Source of the DNA: Rikenellaceae bacterium
GTDB taxonomy: Bacteria; Bacteroidota; Bacteroidia; Bacteroidales; Rikenellaceae
DNA: 6,253 bases
Reading direction: 5' to 3'
Assembly: GCA_031286025.1 (NCBI GenBank)
Contig: JAITVB010000237.1
Span: 1-6,253, forward strand
Within the stretch, counting starts at the first letter, position 1. Each line of letters begins with the position of its first letter. Shown one piece after another: positions 1 to 5,215 of the stretch. Made by a program: the position numbers and the translations under genes. The notes below the pieces were generated by a model that ran no database searches, was not told where the DNA came from, and saw nothing but the letters and a program-made list of their open reading frames with translations.

Positions 1-850
1 AACCAAGATTGTCCTTTTTGGCGATCAGACGCAGATTACCGCCGTGTTGGAGCGCGAGAAGTGCCCCGTAGAGACCTTCGAAATCGTACACACCACCCAG
101 ACGATCGAAATGGGCGAAAATCCCGCCCAGACGTTCGTCAAGAAACCCGATTCGAGCATATCGGTCGGATTTTCGTGGCTCAAGGCCGGGAAGATCAGTG
201 GATTTGCTAGCGCCGGCAGCACCGGTGCCATGATGGTCGGGTGCATGTACAGCGTCAAACAGATCGAAGGGGTGATCCGCCCCGCCATTTCCACCGTGGT
301 ACCGACCGAATCGGACCGCGGTGCTTTGTTGTTGGACGTGGGCCTCAACGTGGATTGCAAACCCGACGTGCTGTACCAGTACGGAAAACTTGGCAACCTT
401 TACGCCAAGGCGATGATGGGCGTCGAATATCCCCGGGTGGGTCTGCTCAACATCGGCGAGGAAAAGGAAAAAGGGAACCTGGCCACCAAGGCCGCCTTTG
501 AAAGCATGGACGGTTCGACCGAGTTCGATTTCGTAGGCAACGTCGAGGCGAAGCACATCTTTGACGACTCGATTGCCGACGTGATCGTGTGCGACGGTTT
601 TACGGGCAACACCATCCTCAAGATGGCCGAGGGCCTTTACGGGTTGTCGCAACGTCAGGGACTGAGTTCTCCTTTCTTCGATGCGCTGAACTATGAAAAA
701 GTCGGCGGGACGCCCGTGTTGGGCATCAACGCGGCGGTGGTCATCGGCCACGGCTGTTCGAGTCCCGAAGCGATCAAAAACATGGTGCTCCAAACAGGGA
801 AGGCCGTCGAGGTGGGGTTGGTTGATAAATTCAAGGAGGCATTCAGATGA
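1..850 (+). CDS. plsX: Phosphate acyltransferase PlsX, 5'-truncated by window edge
   Basis: PlsX converts acyl-ACP and phosphate into acyl-phosphate, the acyl donor for PlsY in phosphatidic acid synthesis; it is a peripheral membrane protein. The frame is open from base 2 (first residues [11 protein letters not shown]), so the GTG at 44 is internal; about 282 residues are visible and roughly the first 30-50 of a normal PlsX are missing. Family motifs in order: the SAGSTGAMM loop (about nt 209-235), [13 protein letters not shown] (nt 329-367), [13 protein letters not shown] (nt 440-478), FVGNVEAK (nt 530-553), [11 protein letters not shown] (nt 590-622) and the C-terminal [14 protein letters not shown] followed by VVIGHG. 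The segment between the CDGFTGN motif and the NYE motif is shorter than I recall for the B. subtilis protein, which I believe is normal for Bacteroidota. The stop codon overlaps the fabH start (ATGA), so the two are co-transcribed and probably translationally coupled. The identification is firm. Confidence 0.96.
   Translation, partial: TKIVLFGDQTQITAVLEREKCPVETFEIVHTTQTIEMGENPAQTFVKKPDSSISVGFSWLKAGKISGFASAGSTGAMMVGCMYSVKQIEGVIRPAISTVVPTESDRGALLLDVGLNVDCKPDVLYQYGKLGNLYAKAMMGVEYPRVGLLNIGEEKEKGNLATKAAFESMDGSTEFDFVGNVEAKHIFDDSIADVIVCDGFTGNTILKMAEGLYGLSQRQGLSSPFFDALNYEKVGGTPVLGINAAVVIGHGCSSPEAIKNMVLQTGKAVEVGLVDKFKEAFR
833..839 (+). promoter_or_regulatory. Strong Shine-Dalgarno (AAGGAGG) before fabH
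   Basis: AAGGAGG lies inside the last codons of plsX, with seven bases (840-846) between it and the fabH ATG at 847. Sequence and spacing are textbook, and they favour 847 over the adjacent in-frame ATG at 850 as the start. The other gene starts in this window have no such motif, which is expected in Bacteroidota. The bases also encode Lys-Glu-Ala of PlsX, so chance cannot be excluded. Confidence 0.55.
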
Positions 851-1860
851 TGGGAAAAATAACCGCAGCAATCACCGGCGTAGGAGGATACCTTCCGGAT
901 TACATTCTCGACAACGAGGAACTGAGCCGGATGGTCGACACTTCGGACGAATGGATCATGACCCGCATCGGGATTAAGACCCGCCACATCCTCAAGGGCG
1001 AGGGACTGGGCACCTCCTTCCTCGGCGAACACGCCGTGAAGGACCTGCTCGAAAAAACCGGCACCGACCCGATGGATGTAGACTTGGTGATTTGTGCCAC
1101 GGTGACCCCCGACATGTTCTTCCCCTCGACCGCCAACCTGATCTGCTACCGGGCGGGGATGATGAAGGCGTTTGGGTTTGACGTGTCGGCGGCGTGCAGC
1201 GGCTTCCTGTTCGCCCTGTGGACGGCATCGAAGTATATCGAAACTCAGACCTATAAAAAGGTGATTGTCGTGGGGGCCGACAAAATGTCGTCGATCGTCG
1301 ATTACACCGACCGCAACACCTGTCCGATCTTCGGCGACGGCGCCGGGGCGGTGCTGCTCGAAGCCAACACCGAAGGGTTGGGGGTATTGGACGCCATACT
1401 CCACTCCGACGGCGGCGGGGCTCCGCACCTCTACATGAAAGCAGGGGGGTCAGCCTATCCGGCGACCCACGAAACGATCGAAAACCGTTGGCACACCATC
1501 CACCAGGACGGCAAGACGGTCTTCAAGGCGGCTGTGTCGAACATGGGCGATACTTCGGTTGAACTGATGGAGCGCAACCACCTGACGCCGGACGACGTCC
1601 GCTACCTGGTTCCGCACCAGGCCAATCTGCGGATTATCAGCGCTACGGCCAACCGTATGGGGCTACCCGAAGACAAGTGCATGATCAATATCGACAAGTT
1701 CGGCAACACGACGGCGGCTACGCTGCCTCTGTGCCTGTGGGACTACGAACAACGGCTCAAAAAGGGCGACAACCTGATCCTGGCGGCTTTCGGCGGCGGC
1801 TTTACGTGGGGGGCGGTCTACCTGAAGTGGGCTTACGACGGCGGCAGTTTTTCGATATAA
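847..1860 (+). CDS. fabH: Beta-ketoacyl-ACP synthase III (FabH)
   Basis: FabH condenses acetyl-CoA (or a branched acyl-CoA primer) with malonyl-ACP to start type II fatty-acid synthesis in the cytosol. The 337-residue product has normal family length. The thiolase-fold catalytic triad is visible: Cys117 in SAACSGF, His257 in VPHQAN and Asn287 in FGNTTAAT. Other family landmarks are [16 protein letters not shown] near residues 32-47, [11 protein letters not shown] near 162-172, and the C-terminal [13 protein letters not shown]. The start at 847 overlaps the plsX stop (ATGA) and has a good Shine-Dalgarno; a second ATG follows directly, so Met1 could also be at 850. The pairing plsX-fabH is a widespread lipid operon. 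Nothing in the sequence tells which primer it prefers, although anaerobic Bacteroidales make many iso/anteiso fatty acids. No intrinsic terminator is evident just after the stop. Confidence 0.97.
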   Translation: MMGKITAAITGVGGYLPDYILDNEELSRMVDTSDEWIMTRIGIKTRHILKGEGLGTSFLGEHAVKDLLEKTGTDPMDVDLVICATVTPDMFFPSTANLICYRAGMMKAFGFDVSAACSGFLFALWTASKYIETQTYKKVIVVGADKMSSIVDYTDRNTCPIFGDGAGAVLLEANTEGLGVLDAILHSDGGGAPHLYMKAGGSAYPATHETIENRWHTIHQDGKTVFKAAVSNMGDTSVELMERNHLTPDDVRYLVPHQANLRIISATANRMGLPEDKCMINIDKFGNTTAATLPLCLWDYEQRLKKGDNLILAAFGGGFTWGAVYLKWAYDGGSFSI

Positions 1861-1934
1861 GGCGACCCCGGCGGGCACTGAAGTGACCGGCACGGAAGAT
1901 GACGGGGCCTTTCTGATATTCTTCCGCCCAAAGA

Positions 1935-2004
1935 GGTCCCATAGTTCAAGAGATGGAATAGCGGTTTACTAATCGCTTGAGAACTTTCATCCTGCCTTGG
2001 CTCA
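1935..2004 (+). pseudogene. Possible degenerate tRNA (5' half cloverleaf only)
   Basis: This stretch lies in the gap between fabH and the intact tRNA-Arg. It has the spacing of a tRNA 5' half: seven acceptor bases (GGTCCCA), TA at positions 8-9, a D stem GTTC/GAAT (1944-1947 with 1956-1959) around an 8-base loop, then an anticodon-type stem AGCGG/TCGCT (1960-1964 with 1973-1977). The loop TTTACTAA has eight bases instead of seven, the D loop lacks the GG pair, and no T arm can be formed after it. A weak acceptor partner (TTGGCTC, 1997-2003) would give total length 70. The D-arm region resembles that of the intact tRNA downstream (TAGGTCAAGGGATAGA against TAGTTCAAGAGATGGA). It may be a decayed duplicate, or a chance or regulatory hairpin, since GTTC at 1944 can also pair with GAAC at 1981. 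Confidence 0.3.
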
Positions 2005-2039
2005 AACAGTCGCGGACGAACAAAGAAAAACAGACATAA

Positions 2040-2111
2040 GGCCTTGTAGGTCAAGGGATAGACCCTCGGTTTCCTAAACCGGTAATCCCGGTTCGAATCC
2101 GGGCGAGGCTA
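2040..2111 (+). tRNA. tRNA-Arg (anticodon CCU)
   Basis: A full cloverleaf folds by eye. The acceptor stem is GGCCTTG (2040-2046) with CGAGGCT (2104-2110), including G-U pairs at the first and sixth positions, and discriminator A at 2111. The D stem is GGTC/GACC (2049-2052, 2061-2064). The anticodon stem is TCGGT/ACCGG around loop TTCCTAA (2071-2077), giving anticodon CCT at 2073-2075, which reads AGG arginine codons. The T stem is CCCGG/CCGGG with the canonical loop TTCGAAT. No CCA is encoded (CAA follows), so CCA must be added by tRNA nucleotidyltransferase, as is common in this phylum. An intrinsic terminator follows seven bases later. Confidence 0.96.
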
Positions 2112-2117
2112 CAAAAC

Positions 2118-2141
2118 GACGGTAAAAAGCCGTCATTTTTT
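2118..2141 (+). terminator. Rho-independent terminator of the tRNA gene
   Basis: Stem GACGG/CCGTC (2118-2122 with 2130-2134), optionally extended by a T-G pair, encloses an A-rich loop. After one A it is followed by six T (2136-2141). Its position just after the tRNA suggests it ends the tRNA transcript and isolates the CoA-transferase gene from upstream transcription. Confidence 0.75.
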
Positions 2142-2180
2142 CATTTCCACGCACAAAATGTATAGGCACTTTGCATTTGT

Positions 2181-2202
2181 TTTTGTGGAATTTTGTGGAA
2201 TT
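2181..2202 (+). repeat. Perfect 10-bp tandem repeat (TTTTGTGGAA x2.2) in the CoA-transferase leader
   Basis: TTTTGTGGAA occurs twice back to back (2181-2190, 2191-2200) and a third copy begins with TT. It ends 17 bases before the CoA-transferase start codon at 2220, within an AT-rich leader of about 80 bases after the tRNA terminator. The period is about one DNA helical turn, so both copies would face the same side. It could be an operator or a simple slippage product; its role is unknown. Confidence 0.6.
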
Positions 2203-2219
2203 GATTTTTTAGCCTTAGC

Positions 2220-3554
2220 ATGAACACTATGAAAAACAGCGTCAAATTCGTCAGCCCGCAGGAAGCGGTAAAAGTCATCAAGTCCCATGACCACATTCAC
2301 CTGAGCAGCGTGGCCAGTGCCCCCCAGTGCCTGATCAAAGCCATGTGCGAACGAGGGAAAAACAAGGAGTTCCAACACGTACACGTACACCACCTCCATA
2401 CCGAAGGCCCCGCGCCTTACGCAGCTCCCGAATTTGAGGGCGTTTTTCAACTCGACTCGTTCTTCGTGGGCGGCAACGTGCGCAAGGTAACTCAGTCGGG
2501 CTATGCCGACTATATTCCGATTTTCCTCGGGGAAACCCAGAAATTATACCGCACGGGGGTACTGCCGTGTAACGTGGCGATGATCCAGGTGTCACCGCCC
2601 GACAAGCACGGCTACGTGTCGCTCGGAACCTCGGTCGATGCTACGTTGGCTGCCGTCGAATGTGCCGACACGGTAATCGCCGTGATCAACAAATACGTTC
2701 CCCGTGCTTTTGGCGATGCTTTCATCCACATCGACCGGATCGATATTTTCGTGCAAGAAGATTGCCCGTTGGAAGAGGCCCACTTCACCGTGCCCGACGA
2801 AATCGAAACCGCCATCGGGAAACATTGTGCCGCACTGATCGAGGACGGCGCCTGCCTTCAGATGGGGATCGGGGCCATTCCCAACGCCGTGCTCGCCCAA
2901 CTGGGCAACCACAAGAACCTGGGGATCCACACCGAGATGTTTGCCGACGGCGTGCTGCCGCTTGTCGAAAAGGGCATCATCAACGGTTACGCAAAAAGCA
3001 TCGACAAAGGCAAGATGGTATCGACCTTTCTGATGGGTTCGCAAAAGGTCTACGACTTTATCGACGACAACCCCGGAGTGCTGATGATGGACGTGGGATA
3101 CACCAACGACCCGTTCGTGATCTCGAAAAACGATCGCGTAACGGCGATCAACTCGGCCCTGCAGGTCGACATCACAGGCCAGGTGTGCGCCGATTCGTTG
3201 GGCACGACCTTTTACTCGGGTGTGGGCGGCCAGATCGACTTCATCTATGGCGCTTCGCTTTCGAAAGGCGGCAAAGCGATCATCGCCATGCCGTCAGTAA
3301 CCAATAAGGGAATCAGCAAGATCGCTCCGGTACTCTCTCCGGGGGCCGGTGTGGTGACCACGCGCCAACACATCCACTACCTCGCGACCGAATATGGGGC
3401 CATCGACCTCTACGGCCGCACGCTGCAGGAGCGCGCCCGCCTGATCACCGGCATCGCGCACCCCGACCACCGCGAAGCGTTGGACAAGGCTGCTTTCGAA
3501 CGCTTCGGCCCCCACTTTCAATACATCAAAATGAATACGAAGACGGGCGAATAA
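2220..3554 (+). CDS. Acetyl-CoA hydrolase/transferase family CoA-transferase (butyryl/4-hydroxybutyrate-CoA:acetate type)
   Basis: This 444-residue cytosolic enzyme belongs to the class I CoA-transferases, which swap CoA between a carboxylate (often acetate) and an acyl-CoA through a glutamyl-CoA thioester. The catalytic Glu is visible as Glu239 in GIHTEMFADG, matching the position I recall for Glu238 of clostridial 4-hydroxybutyrate CoA-transferase. The C-terminal domain carries GVGGQIDFIYGASLSKGG (335-351), the hallmark of this family, and then AIIAMPS. The N-terminal domain has a His-rich run (HVHVHHLHTEG, 53-63) and the VSPPDKHGYVSLG loop (124-136). The length fits the butyrate/4-hydroxybutyrate group better than the ~500-residue propionyl-CoA:succinate group, but the exact substrate cannot be read from sequence. 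The start at 2220 has no Shine-Dalgarno; ATG at 2229 is an alternative. It stands alone between two terminators, so it is probably monocistronic. A role in fermentative short-chain acid production is likely. Confidence 0.9.
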   Translation: MNTMKNSVKFVSPQEAVKVIKSHDHIHLSSVASAPQCLIKAMCERGKNKEFQHVHVHHLHTEGPAPYAAPEFEGVFQLDSFFVGGNVRKVTQSGYADYIPIFLGETQKLYRTGVLPCNVAMIQVSPPDKHGYVSLGTSVDATLAAVECADTVIAVINKYVPRAFGDAFIHIDRIDIFVQEDCPLEEAHFTVPDEIETAIGKHCAALIEDGACLQMGIGAIPNAVLAQLGNHKNLGIHTEMFADGVLPLVEKGIINGYAKSIDKGKMVSTFLMGSQKVYDFIDDNPGVLMMDVGYTNDPFVISKNDRVTAINSALQVDITGQVCADSLGTTFYSGVGGQIDFIYGASLSKGGKAIIAMPSVTNKGISKIAPVLSPGAGVVTTRQHIHYLATEYGAIDLYGRTLQERARLITGIAHPDHREALDKAAFERFGPHFQYIKMNTKTGE

Positions 3555-3575
3555 TCCGTTCACTTTCCATGGATA

Positions 3576-3606
3576 AAAACGGGCGATGAAAAACATCGCC
3601 CGTTTT
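3576..3606. terminator. Bidirectional intrinsic terminator between convergent genes
   Basis: A perfect 13-bp inverted repeat (3576-3588 with 3594-3606) has the GC core CGGGCGATG, loop AAAAA, and A and T tracts forming the outer four pairs. In both orientations the RNA ends in a U run, so it can terminate the CoA-transferase from the left and the gpx-tag operon from the right. It lies 21 bases after the CoA-transferase stop and 13 bases from the tag stop. Confidence 0.92.
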
Positions 3607-3619
3607 ATTCGACAAGATA

Positions 3620-4189
3620 CTATTTAAAATGACACCCTTCGAGGTGATCGTTGATATATCCCGTCGCCTGCAGGTGGGCGTAACAAATCGTCGTCCCGAA
3701 GAAACGAAAACCCCTCCGCTTCATATCCCTGGCAACGGCATCAGAAACCGGCGTGGAAACCGGAATCTCCGCCAACGTTTTCCAATGGTTTACGATCGGC
3801 TTGCCCTCAGGCAGAAAACCGCGCAGGTAATCGCAAAACGAACCGAATTCGCGCTGCACCTCAAGGTACCGGGCGGCATTGCCGATCGTCGCCCGGATCT
3901 TCAGCCGGTTGCGGACGATCGACGGATCCTGCATCAGGCGTTCGACATCGTCTTCGGTCATCCGGGCCACCCGTTCGGGGTCGAAATCGTGGAAGGCCCG
4001 GCGATACCCGTCGCGTTTGCGCAGGATCGTGATCCAACTCAATCCGGCCTGGGCGCTTTCGAGCACTAAAAATTCGAACATCCGGCGGTCGTCGGTCACC
4101 TCGCTCCCCCACTCTTCGTCGTGGTAGCGGGTATAGAGTTCATCGTCTCCATGCCAACCGCAGCGCGGTAATACAGTCGTTTCTGCCAT
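3620..4189 (-). CDS. tag: DNA-3-methyladenine glycosylase I
   Basis: Tag removes 3-methyladenine (and 3-methylguanine) from alkylated DNA, starting base-excision repair in the cytosol. The 189-residue product matches E. coli Tag (about 187). The helix-hairpin-helix glycosylase core begins with LESAQAGLSWITILRKR, where Glu44 and Trp52 correspond to E. coli Glu38 and Trp46 at a constant offset of six. The zinc site is intact: Cys10, His23, His182 and Cys186 keep the spacing of E. coli Cys4, His17, His175 and Cys179. RYHDEEWG near residue 21 contains the substrate-pocket Tyr22. The ATG at 4189 follows the stop of the upstream gpx gene after only two bases, so the two are an operon and tag is probably expressed by read-through or coupling. 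No Shine-Dalgarno is seen. The operon ends at the shared terminator. Confidence 0.97.
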   Translation of the reverse strand: MAETTVLPRCGWHGDDELYTRYHDEEWGSEVTDDRRMFEFLVLESAQAGLSWITILRKRDGYRRAFHDFDPERVARMTEDDVERLMQDPSIVRNRLKIRATIGNAARYLEVQREFGSFCDYLRGFLPEGKPIVNHWKTLAEIPVSTPVSDAVARDMKRRGFRFFGTTICYAHLQATGYINDHLEGCHFK

Positions 4190-4191
4190 AC

Positions 4192-4758
4192 TTATTTTTT
4201 ACTCAACAACGAAGCGATCCCCTCGCCCGACGGTTTCACCTTCGACGGGAAAACGGCCGCCAACCGCCCCTGCTCATCGATCAGGTATTTCCAAAAATTC
4301 CATTCGGGTCCCTGACTGTTCCACCCGTTCTTCGCCGGGTCGGTCAGCCATTGGAAAACCGGGTTCTTACCTTCGCCCTTCACGGCCGACTTTTCCATCA
4401 TCAGGAAAGTCACCCCGTAGTTTTTTTGGCAGAACTCAAGGATGTCGGCGTTCGACCCGGGATCCTGTCCGCCGAAATCATTCGACGGGAAACCCACTAC
4501 GGCCAATTCGCCGATATACTGCACGCTCAGCTCCTCCAGATCGGCAAACTGGGGCGTGTAACCGCATTTCGACGCCGTGTTGACAAGCAGCACCTTCCGG
4601 CCTTTGAAGGCCGAAAAGTCGATCGTCCGTCCGGTAATGGAGGTAAAACTCAAACTGTAAAAATCGACGGGCGGCACGACGGGCGATTCCTGTCCGAAAG
4701 TGTTTCCCGAAAAGGCCAACGACACGGCCAAGGCAAAAATAACACGTTTCATAATCAT
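4192..4758 (-). CDS. Exported glutathione peroxidase-family thiol peroxidase
   Basis: Members of this family reduce hydrogen peroxide and organic hydroperoxides. The 188-residue protein has an N-terminal signal peptide (basic MKR, hydrophobic core VIFALAVSLAF, probable cleavage after FGQ near residue 23), so it should act in the periplasm. The catalytic tetrad is visible: Cys65 in NTASKCGYTPQ, Gln98 in FPSNDFGGQDPGS, and Trp153-Asn154 in PEWNFWKYLID. Cysteine replaces selenocysteine. A second Cys, Cys110 in ILEFC, lies 45 residues after the first, the spacing of the resolving Cys in thioredoxin-dependent GPx enzymes; with no sign of glutathione use, a thioredoxin-like reductant is more likely than glutathione. 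The usual FPCNQF motif reads FPSNDF here. Two ATGs (4758 and 4752) are possible; MKR at 4752 gives a more typical signal peptide start. It is the first gene of an operon with tag, two bases downstream. Confidence 0.93.
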   Translation of the reverse strand: MIMKRVIFALAVSLAFSGNTFGQESPVVPPVDFYSLSFTSITGRTIDFSAFKGRKVLLVNTASKCGYTPQFADLEELSVQYIGELAVVGFPSNDFGGQDPGSNADILEFCQKNYGVTFLMMEKSAVKGEGKNPVFQWLTDPAKNGWNSQGPEWNFWKYLIDEQGRLAAVFPSKVKPSGEGIASLLSKK

Positions 4759-4888
4759 TAATTATTGGGTCGAAATATTTTTCTCTACCCGGAAACTCCG
4801 ATAAAAACCTTACCTTTATTGTCAATTCCGGAGCACAGGTATAAAAAGTCTTTCGTCTACGTTTTCCATGCAAAGCAAACCACGAAAA

Positions 4889-5149
4889 ATGCAAAAAATC
4901 TCTTATACGCCGAACGGCGGCGTGTGTAGCCGCCGAATCGACGTCGAACTCAACGGCGACCGCATCCGACATGTAACGTTCACGGGCGGTTGCGCCGGAA
5001 ATTCACAGGGCGTCGCAGCGCTCTTAAAAGGGATGACCGTCGATGAGGCGATCGCCCGCCTGTCCGGTATCCGTTGCGGCAGCAAACTCACTTCATGTCC
5101 CGACCAGTTGGCCTGCGCACTGAGGGAGGCACAGGCGTCCGACCACTGA
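4889..5149 (+). CDS. Small TSCPD-domain protein (TIGR03905-like)
   Basis: This 86-residue protein resembles the short stand-alone TSCPD-domain family; the same domain is found at the C-terminus of vitamin B12-dependent ribonucleotide reductases. Its biochemical function is not known. Visible features are the opening SYTPNGGVCSRRI, the TGGCAGNSQGVAALLKGM segment, IRCGSK and the name-giving TSCPDQLA near the C-terminus. Four Cys lie in conserved-looking motifs (GGVC, GGC, IRC, TSC) with a fifth just after, which suggests metal binding or redox chemistry, as an inference. I chose ATG 4889 because it gives the family's compact N-terminus and follows an A-rich stretch; an in-frame ATG at 4868 would add seven residues (MQSKPRK). 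The gene is divergent from gpx (about 110-130 bp between starts) and convergent with the sialidase-like gene. No Shine-Dalgarno and no clear terminator are seen. Confidence 0.85.
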   Translation: MQKISYTPNGGVCSRRIDVELNGDRIRHVTFTGGCAGNSQGVAALLKGMTVDEAIARLSGIRCGSKLTSCPDQLACALREAQASDH

Positions 5150-5215
5150 TTTTTCGCAAGTAGCCTTCAGAACAGAAAGAACCGTGGTTTACTGTAATCC
5201 TATACGGCCCTCATG

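Noticed and set aside
691..1428. 245-codon open frame antisense to plsX and fabH
   Set aside because: It is a shadow of GC-rich coding sequence; the opposite strand encodes clear PlsX and FabH motifs throughout.
2164..2174. ACTTTGC-type sequence as a possible -7 element for the CoA-transferase
   Set aside because: Only the TTTGC core matches; the TA is missing and no convincing -33 element is present.
2376..2402. ACACGTACACGTACACC short repeat
   Set aside because: It encodes the His/Val-rich HVHVHHLH stretch of the CoA-transferase, which leads into the conserved HTEG/APYA region, so coding constraint explains it.
4811..4818. TACCTTTA, close to the Bacteroidota -7 promoter element (TAnnTTTG), upstream of the TSCPD gene
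   Set aside because: The last base does not match and no TTTG-like -33 element lies 19-21 bases upstream, so it is too weak to annotate.
4822..4834. TTGACA on the - strand as a -35 box for gpx
   Set aside because: Sigma70-type -35/-10 spacing gives no TATAAT-like box, and Bacteroidota primary promoters use a different consensus.
4478..4972. Long open frame on the - strand overlapping the gpx start and the TSCPD gene
   Set aside because: It is out of frame with two well-supported genes, gives an Arg- and His-rich protein of no recognisable family and spans a divergent promoter region.
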